The translations under genes and the position numbers were made by a program. Below are positions 26,921-34,463 of a stretch of 64,000 nt of DNA, in pieces (within the stretch, counting starts at the first letter, position 1; each line of letters starts with the position of its first letter). The notes under the pieces are model-generated. The model saw only the letters and a program-made list of their open reading frames with translations, made no database searches and was not told where the DNA came from. This DNA is from Sphingomonas_Q fennica_A. Its GTDB lineage: Bacteria; Pseudomonadota; Alphaproteobacteria; Sphingomonadales; Sphingomonadaceae. The DNA lies in the NCBI GenBank assembly GCA_036946415.1, contig JAQIJD010000001.1, forward strand, positions 1-64,000. Reading direction: 5' to 3'.

Positions 26921-27774
26921 CCGGCGCCACCCCGCCCGCACGGCCCCAGCCCCTGGCGGATCAGCTCGTAATCCTGCGCGGCGGCGATGCGGCCGGCCTC
27001 GTCCAGCGTGGCGAGTGCCGCATCGGGCAGGCGCGGCGGCAGGCCGCAGGCGAGGCGATACCAGAGCAGGGTGTCGCGCGCCGGGGGCTTCGCGCTATTG
27101 TCCACCATCTCGCCCAGCGCCACCGCCCAGCGCGCCTGCTCGCCCGGCCGGCGGAGGACGGACAGCGAGATCGGCCGCGCGGCGGCGGTGCGCAGGAAGA
27201 TCTGCGTCTCGCTCTCGCCCGGCAGCGATCCGGGGACGTGGAAGGCACCGGTGATGCCGGTGATCGCCGGCGGCGCATCGGGGGCGATCACCTCGGCCAC
27301 GATCGCGCGGACCCGCTGCTCGGCCGCCCGCGTCCAGCCGAGCTGTGCGGCGGGGCCGACGAGGCGCAGTTCCGCCGGACGGCCGGGCACGGGCGCTGCC
27401 AGCAGCAGCACCCGCTGCTTCTTCAGCTTCGGGATGCGATTCGACCGTTCCAGGGGCACGTCGGCGAGGTAGGTGACGTGTCCCGGCAGCCCGCCGGCGC
27501 CCCGGATCAGCGTCACGACATCGGCCTCGAAATATAATCTTGCCCGGCCGGGCGGCACGCCGGCGGCCTGATCGCCCTTCAAAGGGGTGGCGCGGACGAT
27601 GTCGGCGACGACCACGATCGGTGCGGCGAGCACCATCTCGGCAAGGTCCGTATAACCGGGAATGACCGCTAATGCGGCAACGACGGGCGGGTTTGCCGGC
27701 TGCGAGGCAAGGGGTGCCGCAATCGCGAGCGCGATCGTGCCGATCGCCGCTTTTGCTCGTGTCAACGTTGTCAT
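26917..27774 (-). CDS. Conserved hypothetical exported protein
   Basis: 285 residues from ATG 27774, preceded by GAAGGG. N-terminal signal sequence (MTTLTRAKAAIGTIALAIAAPLASQ). The mature part begins GYTDLAEMVLAAPIVVVADIVRA and has beta-rich stretches (ARLYFEADVVTLIRG, RVLLLAAPVPG), with C-terminal Cys residues (ACGLP, LGPCG). I recognise no characterised family. Its stop overlaps the convergent SDR gene by four bases; it is divergent from tonB across a 224-base region with an inverted repeat. Confidence 0.7.
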   Translation of the reverse strand: MTTLTRAKAAIGTIALAIAAPLASQPANPPVVAALAVIPGYTDLAEMVLAAPIVVVADIVRATPLKGDQAAGVPPGRARLYFEADVVTLIRGAGGLPGHVTYLADVPLERSNRIPKLKKQRVLLLAAPVPGRPAELRLVGPAAQLGWTRAAEQRVRAIVAEVIAPDAPPAITGITGAFHVPGSLPGESETQIFLRTAAARPISLSVLRRPGEQARWAVALGEMVDNSAKPPARDTLLWYRLACGLPPRLPDAALATLDEAGRIAAAQDYELIRQGLGPCGRGGAG

Positions 27775-27806
27775 CCCTTCTCGCTGCATCGCGCAACGGT
27801 CGTGCG

Positions 27807-27834
27807 CGTTTGCGGAATGTGTCGTTCGCAAACG
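27807..27834. promoter_or_regulatory. Inverted repeat CGTTTGCG-N12-CGCAAACG
   Basis: Perfect 8-base arms with a 12-base spacer in the divergent region between the exported hypothetical gene and tonB; another TTTGCG half-site follows near 27860. Spacing of about two helical turns between arm centres fits a dimeric regulator. A candidate TTGACA lies at 27890-27895 on the tonB side. The regulator is unknown. Confidence 0.35.
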
Positions 27835-27998
27835 GCGCTTTCAAGCCGTCTACAAATGGTTTGCGTCCTCCAAAATGGCGCGATAGGGTTTGACAATCCG
27901 GGCAGCAAGGTTGCGCTTGCGCAGCCCGGGCCGCTTGTCGGCATGGGTCGCAGCACGTGGCCCCCGACAGACGTTTGGACGAGGAGTGTGGTTCCTTA

Positions 27999-28661
27999 AT
28001 GTCATACGCCGATCAGCCCGCAATGAGCACGCGGAAGATGGTCTCCATCGGCCTCGTCGTGCTCCTGCATGCCCTTATCGGGTATGCCTTTATAACCGGC
28101 CTCGCCTTCCAGGTGGTTAAGAAGGTCGCCACGGATCTCAATACGTTCGACGTGGCGGAAGAGCCGCCGCCGCCGGACATTCCGCCGCCGCCGCCGCCCG
28201 AGCAGCAGCCGGTGGAGCCGCCGCCGATCGTGGCGCCGCCGCCGATCGTCCAGGCGCCGGTCGTCGCCGCCCCGGTGATCCAGACGGTGACCGCGGCGCC
28301 CCCGCCGGTCATCACGCCGACCGCGCCGCCGGCCCCGCCGCCGCCGCCCGCGCCGGTGATTTCCAAGGCCGCCGCCGCGCGCGGCAACCCCGCCTCGTGG
28401 GTCACGACCGACGATTATCCGTCGAGCTCGATCCGTAACGAGGAACAGGGCACCACCGGTCTGACGTTCGAGGTCGATCCGGCGGGCAAGGTCGTCAACT
28501 GCCGCGTCACCTCGTCCAGCGGCTCGGCCACGCTCGACGACACCGCCTGCCGCCTCGTCACCCGCCGCGGCCGTTACACGCCCGCGCTGGACCAAGCCGG
28601 CAACCCCACCGGGGGCGGCACCAAGACCCTTCGCTTCACCTGGCGCCTGCCGGAGAACTGA
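27999..28661 (+). CDS. tonB: TonB family energy-transducing protein
   Basis: 220 residues from ATG 27999 with GAGGAG upstream. One N-terminal transmembrane helix (MVSIGLVVLLHALIGYAFIT), a long Pro-rich periplasmic linker (about residues 50-130, EPPPPDIPPPPPPEQQP and so on), and a C-terminal TonB domain (GTTGLTFEVDPAGKVVNCRV ... RRGRYTPALDQAGNP). It transmits proton-motive force via ExbB/ExbD to TonB-dependent outer-membrane receptors, one of which is encoded at the right end of the window. Operon head: tonB-exbB-exbD-exbD. Confidence 0.93.
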   Translation: MSYADQPAMSTRKMVSIGLVVLLHALIGYAFITGLAFQVVKKVATDLNTFDVAEEPPPPDIPPPPPPEQQPVEPPPIVAPPPIVQAPVVAAPVIQTVTAAPPPVITPTAPPAPPPPPAPVISKAAAARGNPASWVTTDDYPSSSIRNEEQGTTGLTFEVDPAGKVVNCRVTSSSGSATLDDTACRLVTRRGRYTPALDQAGNPTGGGTKTLRFTWRLPEN

Positions 28662-28669
28662 CGGTCAAC

Positions 28670-28694
28670 GGGGCGCGCCCTGCCGGGGCGCCCC
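28670..28694 (+). promoter_or_regulatory. Intercistronic hairpin between tonB and exbB
   Basis: GGGGCGC ... GCGCCCC, a 7-base GC stem 10 bases after the tonB stop. No T run. It may act as an mRNA stability or attenuation element rather than a full terminator, since the downstream genes appear to belong to the same operon. Confidence 0.4.
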
Positions 28695-28744
28695 CGATTT
28701 CTTCCAACCTACGCATACCGCCCGTTTCGAGAAGGAAATCACAG

Positions 28745-29509
28745 ATGGCTACTCCCGCAGCCCCCGGCGCGAACAGCAACCCCTATGGCCTGATGGCCGC
28801 CCTGGAGCAGGGCGGGACGATCGCCTGGACGATCTTCATCATCCTGGTCATCATGTCCGCCGCCTCCTGGTACATCATCTTCACCAAGCTGATCGAGCAG
28901 CAGAAGATCCTCAACCAGTTCAAGCGCGTCCGCACCAGCTTCTGGGGCACGCCGACGCTGCGTGACGGCGCCGCCAAGCTCGACAAGAATTCCGCCTACC
29001 GCCAGATCGTCGACGACGGCCTCCGCGCGCAGGACGAGCACACCAAGCTGATCGACCCGGTCGACCAGCATGAGTGGCTGCTGGGCTCGCTGAGCCGCAG
29101 CCAGGGCGCGATCAACTCGAAGCTCGGCAACGGTCTCGCCGTGCTCGCGACGGTCGGTTCGACCTCGCCGTTCGTCGGCCTGCTCGGCACCGTGATCGGC
29201 ATCTACCGCGCCCTCGTGAAGATCGGCGCGTCCGGCCAGGCCTCGATCGACGCGGTCGCCGGCCCGGTGGGCGAGGCGCTCATCATGACCGCCATCGGCC
29301 TCGTCGTCGCGGTGCCCGCGGTGCTCGGCTACAACTGGCTGATGCGTCGCAACAAGGTCGTCTCCGAGCAGCTCGCCGCCTTCTCGACCGATCTGCACGG
29401 CTACATGGTGTCCAACGGCGCCCTGAAGCCCGCGATCGCCGCCCGCCCGACCAACGCGCCGACGCCCCCGCTGAAGACGGGTTCGGCCGCGGTGAACCCG
29501 AAGGCCTGA
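28745..29509 (+). CDS. exbB: MotA/TolQ/ExbB proton channel family protein
   Basis: 254-residue inner-membrane component of the TonB energising complex. Three transmembrane segments: WTIFIILVIMSAASWYIIF near residue 27, then GNGLAVLATVGSTSPFVGLLGTVIGI and EALIMTAIGLVVAVPAVLGYNWL further on, the last two being the MotA/TolQ/ExbB signature. GAAGGAAATC lies ahead of ATG 28745. Flanked on both sides by stable intercistronic hairpins. Confidence 0.95.
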   Translation: MATPAAPGANSNPYGLMAALEQGGTIAWTIFIILVIMSAASWYIIFTKLIEQQKILNQFKRVRTSFWGTPTLRDGAAKLDKNSAYRQIVDDGLRAQDEHTKLIDPVDQHEWLLGSLSRSQGAINSKLGNGLAVLATVGSTSPFVGLLGTVIGIYRALVKIGASGQASIDAVAGPVGEALIMTAIGLVVAVPAVLGYNWLMRRNKVVSEQLAAFSTDLHGYMVSNGALKPAIAARPTNAPTPPLKTGSAAVNPKA

Positions 29510-29518
29510 TGCCGGACC

Positions 29519-29547
29519 GGGACGGTGCGGCAGCCCCGCACCGTCCC
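29519..29547 (+). promoter_or_regulatory. Intercistronic hairpin between exbB and exbD1
   Basis: A perfect 12-base stem, GGGACGGTGCGG / CCGCACCGTCCC, with a five-base loop, 9 bases after the exbB stop. No T run. Together with the hairpin before exbB it could protect a processed exbB message. Confidence 0.45.
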
Positions 29548-29614
29548 GAACCCGACAGGCGAGGCCGGCTCCGGCCGGTACTCCCGAACAAGACGCAGAT
29601 AGGATCACAGTCAC

Positions 29615-30097
29615 ATGGCAATGAGCGCAGGTCCCGCCGATGACGGTGCCCCGATGTCCGACATCAACACGACGCCGCTCGTGGACGTCATGTTGGTGCT
29701 GCTCATCATCTTCCTGATCACCGTTCCCGTGGCGATCCAGACCGTGCCGGTGAAGCTGCCGAACGTGGTGTATGAAGCGACCACGTCGAAGCCCGAGAAC
29801 GTCGTCCTCTCGATCCGCAACGGCACGTCCGAGCCGTGCGAGGTCTATTGGGGCCAGACGCGGGTCCACAGCCAGGAACTGCAGGATCGCGCCGTCGCCA
29901 AGCTGCGGCTCGAGATCGACAAGCAGGGCGGCCCGACCGCGCCCGGCCTGGAACTGCCCGAAGTGCACATCCGCGGCGACGTCAACACCCGCTACCAGTG
30001 CATCGGCGGCACCATCGCGGTGATGCAGCGCGCCGGCTTCGCCCGCGTCGGCTTCATCTCCGAACCGCCCGCCGGCACCGTCAACCCGCGGCTCTGA
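29615..30097 (+). CDS. exbD: Biopolymer transporter ExbD, first copy
   Basis: 160 residues. Cytoplasmic start MAMSAGPADDGAPMSDINTT, one transmembrane helix PLVDVMLVLLIIFLITVPVA carrying the proton-path Asp (VDVML), then a periplasmic domain (TVPVKLPNV ... VHIRGDVNTRYQCIGGTIAVMQRAGFARVGFISEP). Two periplasmic cysteines (EPCEVYWG and YQCIGG) are absent from the second copy and could form a disulfide. Works with ExbB and TonB. Confidence 0.94.
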   Translation: MAMSAGPADDGAPMSDINTTPLVDVMLVLLIIFLITVPVAIQTVPVKLPNVVYEATTSKPENVVLSIRNGTSEPCEVYWGQTRVHSQELQDRAVAKLRLEIDKQGGPTAPGLELPEVHIRGDVNTRYQCIGGTIAVMQRAGFARVGFISEPPAGTVNPRL

Positions 30098-30121
30098 TCG
30101 GCCCCTTCAGGAGTAAATTCG

Positions 30122-30547
30122 ATGGCAATGGCAGCCGGCAAAGTCGAAGGCGAGCCGATGATGGACATGAACATGACGCCGTTGATCGACGTCCTGCTCG
30201 TGCTCCTCATCATGTTCATCCTCACCATCCCGATCCAGACGCACGCGGTGAAGCTGGATCTCCCGCAGAACCAGCCGAACAACGCCCCGCCGCCGATCGA
30301 CCCGGTGAAGAACAAGGTGGTGGTGACCCCCACCGGCGAGATCCTGTGGAACGGATCGCCGATCAACCTCACCATCCTGCGCCAGTATCTCGATCAGACG
30401 CAGGTGATGAACCCGATCCCCGAACTTCACCTCCAGCCCGATCCCAATGCGCGATACGAGGTGGTCGACCAGGTGCTCGCCGTCACCAAGCGCGCCAATG
30501 TCGAGAAGATGGGTTTCGTCGGCAACGAGGCCTACGGCACCTTCTAG
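30122..30547 (+). CDS. exbD: Biopolymer transporter ExbD, second copy
   Basis: 141 residues, 24 bases after the first exbD. MMDMNMTPLIDVLLVLLIMF contains the transmembrane Asp; the periplasmic part reads QTHAVKLDLPQ ... VVVTPTGEILWNG and PELHLQPDPNARYEVVDQVLA. It differs from the first copy in lacking cysteines and most of the 20-residue insertion. Twin exbD genes behind tonB-exbB are known from xanthomonads and are frequent in sphingomonads. Confidence 0.94.
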   Translation: MAMAAGKVEGEPMMDMNMTPLIDVLLVLLIMFILTIPIQTHAVKLDLPQNQPNNAPPPIDPVKNKVVVTPTGEILWNGSPINLTILRQYLDQTQVMNPIPELHLQPDPNARYEVVDQVLAVTKRANVEKMGFVGNEAYGTF

Positions 30548-30620
30548 GTTCCGTTCAGGGCGGCGATGCCGCAGCAGACCGCGCCCTGCTCCGTCAGGCG
30601 CCGGTCCGGCAGACAGAAAG

Positions 30621-30652
30621 GCGGCGGTCCATTCGGATCGCCGCTTTTTTTT
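30621..30652 (+). terminator. Rho-independent terminator of the tonB-exbB-exbD operon
   Basis: GCGGCGGTCC-ATTC-GGATCGCCGC stem-loop followed by eight T residues (30645-30652), about 75 bases after the last exbD stop. A clear intrinsic terminator. Confidence 0.88.
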
Positions 30653-30758
30653 CTGTTCTCGACGCGTCATCGACAGGCCGTATTGATCGCGAAGGGTGAC
30701 GGGGCCGGCGGGCCGCGATAGGCCTGCGCCAGCCACCTCTTCGCCGAAGGACCGCGCC

Positions 30759-32420
30759 TTGCCCTCTCTGCCTGCCACCCTCATGCTCGCCGCCGCGATC
30801 ACGGCCGGCACCGCGCCGGCGGCCGCCGCCCCCCGCGCCGCGCGCGCCGCTGCCGCCGCTCCGATCCCGACCCCGAAACTGCTGGTCGCGATCTCGGTCG
30901 ACCAATTTTCCGGCGACGTCTTCGCCGAATATCGCGGACTGGTCGGCGCGGGATTGAAGCGCCTGTCCGAGGGGGCGGTCTTCCCCGCGGGCTATCAAAG
31001 CCATGCGGCGACCGAGACCTGCCCCGGCCATTCGACGATCCTCACCGGATCGCGCCCGGCCCGCACCGGCATCATCGCCAACAATTGGTTCGACCTGTCG
31101 CTGCCGCGCGACGACAAGCGCCTCTACTGCGCGGAAGATACCGACGCGCCGGGCAGCAGTGCCGATCACTACGAGCCGTCGGTCAAGCTGCTCAAGGTGC
31201 CGACGCTGGGCGACCGGATGAAGCGCGCCGATCCCGCCAACCGCTCCTTCGCCGTCGCCGGCAAGGATCGTGCGGCGATCATGATGGGCGGGCACGAGAC
31301 CGACCAGATGTGGTTCTGGGGCGGGCGCGGGTTCGTCACGCTGAAGGGCCACCCCGGCCCGGTGCCGGCGGCGATCGCCGCGGCCAATGCCCGCGTCGCG
31401 ACCACGATCGCCGCCGCCGATACGCCGCCCGTGCCGGCGGCCTGCGCGGCCAAGGCGATCGGTGTGCCGGTCGGTCCGCGTTCGATGGGTGAGGGGATCG
31501 TCCGCAAGGCCGGCGACGCGGGCGCCTTCCGCGCCACCCCCGCCTTCGACGGCGCGGTCGCCGACCTCGCCATCGCCCTGCTCGACGAGCAGAAGCTGGG
31601 CCGCGGGGCGGGGACCGACGTGCTGGCGATCAGCCTGTCCGCCACCGACTACGTCGGCCACGCCTTCGGCACCGAGGGCGCGGAAATGTGCACGCAGGTG
31701 CTGGCGCTCGACCATACGATCGGCCGCATCCTGACCGCGCTCGACCGGAGCGGCGTCGCTTATGCGGTCACGCTCACCGCCGATCACGGCGGCCACGATT
31801 TGCCCGAGCGGAATGCCGCGCACGGCTTCGCCGACGAGGTTCGCGCGACCGGCGGCGCCACGCCCGATGCGGTCGGCGCGGCGCTGGCGGCGGACTTCGG
31901 CCTGAAGGGCACCATCCTCCATGGCGACGGGCGCTTCGGCGACATGTATCTCGACCGGTCCATCCCGGCCGCGCTCCGCCCGCGCGTGCTGGCCGCGGCC
32001 AAGGCGCGTTTCCTCGCCGATCCGCAGGTGGCCACGGTCTTCACCGGCGAGGAACTGCGGCGGGTGATCCCCTCCGGCCTGCCGATCGACGAATGGCCGC
32101 TGGCCGAGCGCTTCGCCGCCTCCTACGATCCCGAGCGTTCGGGTGACCTCGTCGTCGCGCTGCGGCCACGGTTGATGCCGACCCCGGTCACCTCGCCCGC
32201 GGTGGCGACGCACGGCAGCCCGTGGAACTACGACCGGCGCGTGCCGATCCTGTTCTGGTGGCCGGGGATGCGCGGGTTCGAGCAGCCCAATCCGGTCGAG
32301 ACGGTCGATATCCTGCCGACGCTGGCGGCGCTCGTCCGCCTGCCGGTGCCGGCGGCGGAGATCGACGGCCGCTGCCTCGATCTCGATCCGGGGCCGGGGA
32401 CGACCTGCCCGGCGAAGTGA
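30759..32420 (+). CDS. Alkaline phosphatase, monomeric SPAP-like
   Basis: Secreted phosphomonoesterase of the alkaline phosphatase/NPP superfamily, closest by motif to the Sphingomonas enzyme SPAP. About 553 residues from TTG 30759, which has CGAAGGA upstream and opens a signal peptide (PSLPATLMLAAAITAGTAPA); a GTG at 30696 is an alternative start. Visible features: metal Asp in LLVAISVDQF; nucleophile Thr in HAATETCPGHSTILTG; TGIIANNWFD; the SPAP-specific Lys/Arg pair in AVAGKDRAAIMMGG; metal residues in SATDYVGHAFG and TADHGGHDLPERNAAHG; and a late His in VATHGSPWNYDRRVP. All catalytic residues appear intact. Single gene after the exbD terminator; no Pho box was recognised. Confidence 0.93.
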   Translation: MPSLPATLMLAAAITAGTAPAAAAPRAARAAAAAPIPTPKLLVAISVDQFSGDVFAEYRGLVGAGLKRLSEGAVFPAGYQSHAATETCPGHSTILTGSRPARTGIIANNWFDLSLPRDDKRLYCAEDTDAPGSSADHYEPSVKLLKVPTLGDRMKRADPANRSFAVAGKDRAAIMMGGHETDQMWFWGGRGFVTLKGHPGPVPAAIAAANARVATTIAAADTPPVPAACAAKAIGVPVGPRSMGEGIVRKAGDAGAFRATPAFDGAVADLAIALLDEQKLGRGAGTDVLAISLSATDYVGHAFGTEGAEMCTQVLALDHTIGRILTALDRSGVAYAVTLTADHGGHDLPERNAAHGFADEVRATGGATPDAVGAALAADFGLKGTILHGDGRFGDMYLDRSIPAALRPRVLAAAKARFLADPQVATVFTGEELRRVIPSGLPIDEWPLAERFAASYDPERSGDLVVALRPRLMPTPVTSPAVATHGSPWNYDRRVPILFWWPGMRGFEQPNPVETVDILPTLAALVRLPVPAAEIDGRCLDLDPGPGTTCPAK

Positions 32421-32423
32421 CGA

Positions 32424-32540
32424 TTTCGCGCAGAGATGCGGAGGCGCGGAGAGAGGGTGCGTTCGACCCGGCCTGGTCCGGGTGAACCGCCATGTCGTGT
32501 GCTTCAGGCGGAGGCGCGGAGCGCGCGGAGAGCGGCCCGG
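32424..32540. repeat. Degenerate CGGAGGCGCGGA repeat, copy 2
   Basis: The 267-base gap between the phosphatase and rplS contains TTTCGCGCAGAGATGCGGAG followed by GCGCGGAGAG, and then GGCGGAGGCGCGGAGCGCGC about 55 bases on. It is related to the palindromes at 7879, 37228 and 48949, but here the two arms are in direct rather than inverted orientation, or the element is rearranged. Confidence 0.5.
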
Positions 32541-32630
32541 CAGGCAGGGCATGCCTTGCCTATGAATGTTCGCCAGGGCCGCTCCGCGGCCGGCGCATGA
32601 GGCGGCCCGCGCGGACCATATGCCGCGCAA

Positions 32631-32668
32631 ACGCAAAGGGCCGCCCCCGTCGCCGGGAGCGGCCCTTC
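32631..32668 (-). terminator. Probable terminator of the ffh-rplS operon
   Basis: On the minus strand AAGGGCCGCTCCC-GGCGA-CGGGGGCGGCCCTTT folds into a strong stem, followed by TTTGCGTTTG. It begins about 20 bases after the rplS stop. The T tract is interrupted. Confidence 0.6.
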
Positions 32669-32687
32669 GGACCGGCGGGAGGGCCGA

Positions 32688-33065
32688 TCAGCCCTGCTGG
32701 GTGCGGGGGTCGCGGCGCTCGGCGATGCGGGCCGACTTGCCGGTGCGGCCACGCAGATAATAAAGCTTGGCGCGGCGGACGACGCCGCGGCGCACCACCT
32801 CGATCGAGTCGATGTTCGGGGAATAGAGCGGGAAGACGCGCTCGACACCCTCGCCGAACGAGATCTTGCGGACGGTGAAGCTGGAACCCATGCCCTTGTT
32901 GGCGCGGGCGATGCACACGCCCTCGTAATTCTGGACGCGGGTGCGCTCGCCTTCGACCACCTTGACGCCGACCTTCAGCGTGTCGCCGGGGCGGAAATCG
33001 GGGATCTGCTTGGCGGACTTGAATGCCTCGATGGCTTCGGCCTCGAGGGTCTGGATGAGGTTCAT
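32688..33065 (-). CDS. rplS: 50S ribosomal protein L19
   Basis: Ribosomal protein at the 30S-50S interface. 125 residues: MNLIQTLEAEAIEAFKSAKQ, FRPGDTLKVGVKVVEGERTR, VYKRANKG-type segment CIARANKGMGSSFTVRKIS, and KLYYLRGRTGKSARI at the C-terminus. Last gene of the operon; its start overlaps the trmD stop (ATGA). Confidence 0.98.
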   Translation of the reverse strand: MNLIQTLEAEAIEAFKSAKQIPDFRPGDTLKVGVKVVEGERTRVQNYEGVCIARANKGMGSSFTVRKISFGEGVERVFPLYSPNIDSIEVVRRGVVRRAKLYYLRGRTGKSARIAERRDPRTQQG

Positions 33066-33799
33066 GATGTCTCGTCCTTCTCGCGCTGCGCGCCAGAGGG
33101 AGACGCGACCCGAACGCCGGAATGGCGCTCCCACAGGTCCGGCCTCCTTAGCCGTGTATCGATCTCGGCCCTGGCCTTGCGCCATGCCGCGATCGCCGCA
33201 TGATCCCCCGATCGCAGCACTTCGGGGATCGTGCGGCCCTCCCACTCCTGCGGTCGGGTATAATGGGGATATTCGAGCAGCCCCTGTTCGAAGCTCTCGT
33301 CGTCCCCACTTGAAGCCGCGCCCATTACGCCGGGAAGCAGCCGGATGCAAGCATCGAGCAGCACCGTCGCCGCCACCTCGCCGCCGGACAGGATATAGTC
33401 GCCGATCGAGACGGGCTCGATCGCGCGGGCCTCGAACAGCCGCTCGTCGAACCCCTCGAACCGGCCGCAGAGGAGCGTGACGCCGGGGCCGGCGGCGAGG
33501 CCACGGATGCGTTCCTGCGTCAGCGGAGCGCCCCGCGGGCTCATCGCCAGCAGCGGCACGCCCGGCCGCGCCACGGCATCGACCGCGCGGGCGAGCACGT
33601 CGACGCGCAGCACCATCCCCGCACCGCCGCCGGCGGGCGTGTCGTCCACCGAGCGGTGGCGATCGGCGGCGAAATCGCGGAGCTGCACCGCGTCGAGCGA
33701 CCAGCGCCCCTCCGCCAGCGCCCGCCCGGCGAGGCTGTGGCCGAGCGGGCCGGGAAACATCTCGGGATAGAGGGTGAGGATGGTGGCGGCGAAGCTCAT
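33062..33799 (-). CDS. trmD: tRNA (guanine-N1)-methyltransferase
   Basis: SAM-dependent methylation of G37 in tRNAs reading CNN codons. 245 residues, ATG 33799. SPOUT-fold motifs: MSFAATILTLYPEMFPGPLGHS, PAGGGAGMVLRVD, LLCGRFEGFDERLFEA, the knot region SIGDYILSGGEVAATVLLDA, and EYPHYTRPQEWEGRTIPEVL. It normally follows rimM directly; here vapB-vapC lie in between and vapC overlaps its start by four bases. Confidence 0.97.
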   Translation of the reverse strand: MSFAATILTLYPEMFPGPLGHSLAGRALAEGRWSLDAVQLRDFAADRHRSVDDTPAGGGAGMVLRVDVLARAVDAVARPGVPLLAMSPRGAPLTQERIRGLAAGPGVTLLCGRFEGFDERLFEARAIEPVSIGDYILSGGEVAATVLLDACIRLLPGVMGAASSGDDESFEQGLLEYPHYTRPQEWEGRTIPEVLRSGDHAAIAAWRKARAEIDTRLRRPDLWERHSGVRVASPSGAQREKDETS

Positions 33800-34170
33800 G
33801 CCGTCCAGTCCTCGACCACGAGGCCGGGGATGTCGGCGAAATCGCGGAGGTTGGCGGTGATGATGCCGCAGCCCAATGCCATCCCATGCGCCGCCAGCAG
33901 CCGATCGAACCGGCTCCTCCTGAAGGGGAGCCTCGCATAGGCTCGCGCTGCGTCCGCGTCGAACGACAGAAGCGGCAGTTGCGCGATCAGGCGATCGAGC
34001 GCGGCAGGATCCGGTGCCAAACCCCGTATGCTGCCGAGTGACAATTCGGCGAGGACGATCGCCGATATGCCGATGTCGCCCACGTCCGCTGCCAGCACGC
34101 GTTCGGTCAGACGGGGATAGGCGCCGGAATAGAGATAGATGCAGCAGTTGGTATCGATCAGCCACCGCAT
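33796..34170 (-). CDS. vapC: VapC-family PIN domain toxin
   Basis: 124-residue PIN endoribonuclease. Acidic residues: Asp6 (WLIDTNCCIYL), Glu42 (VLAELSLGS), Asp89 (RFDRLLAAHG) and Asp110 in TANLRDF. The catalytic set looks complete. Pairs with the VapB gene immediately upstream (adjacent, no gap). Its TGA overlaps the trmD ATG (ATGA), so it is inserted into the rpsP-rimM-trmD-rplS operon on the same strand and coupled in translation to trmD. VapC toxins typically cut tRNA or rRNA; target here unknown. Confidence 0.9.
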   Translation of the reverse strand: MRWLIDTNCCIYLYSGAYPRLTERVLAADVGDIGISAIVLAELSLGSIRGLAPDPAALDRLIAQLPLLSFDADAARAYARLPFRRSRFDRLLAAHGMALGCGIITANLRDFADIPGLVVEDWTA

Positions 34171-34434
34171 TCAGGCGGCGTCCTGCGGACCCAGCAGATG
34201 CCAGTCGCGCTCCGGATCGTCGAAGTCCTCCCGCGGCAGGGGCTTCAGCCATGGCATCGTTCCGGCGATCCCCGTCAGGTCGATCTTCCGGCGCACGGGA
34301 CGAAGGTAGACCCCGCCGTCCGCCTCCTGCACGACCTCCATCTCCGTTCCGACCGCCAACCCGAAAGCCTTCGGAAGGCGAACCGCAACGGAGTTGCCCG
34401 TCTTGAAAACTCTGGTGCGGGCCGGCGCGTTCAT
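34171..34434 (-). CDS. vapB: VapB-family AbrB-type antitoxin
   Basis: 87 residues. N-terminal swapped-hairpin AbrB/SpoVT domain: RTRVFKTGNSVAVRLPKAFGLAVGTEMEVVQEADGGVYLRP; the C-terminal tail (WLKPLPREDFDDPERDWHLL) is the likely toxin-binding part. A GGAGG site stands five bases before ATG 34434. An inverted repeat just upstream is a candidate autoregulatory operator. Lies 28 bases after the rimM stop. Confidence 0.9.
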   Translation of the reverse strand: MNAPARTRVFKTGNSVAVRLPKAFGLAVGTEMEVVQEADGGVYLRPVRRKIDLTGIAGTMPWLKPLPREDFDDPERDWHLLGPQDAA

Positions 34435-34444
34435 GACATCCTCC

Positions 34445-34463
34445 GTATATACGCGAGATATAC
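34445..34463 (-). promoter_or_regulatory. Candidate operator/promoter of vapBC
   Basis: GTATAT-N7-ATATAC, a 19-base inverted repeat and an AT-rich island in GC-rich DNA, placed 11 bases before the vapB start. It touches the rimM stop codon and contains TATATA-like -10 boxes. Fits autoregulation by the VapB AbrB domain; no convincing -35 box was found. Confidence 0.45.

Noticed and set aside
28160..28380. Pro-codon-rich simple repeat in tonB taken as a separate repeat element
   Set aside because: It encodes the normal Pro-rich periplasmic linker of TonB.
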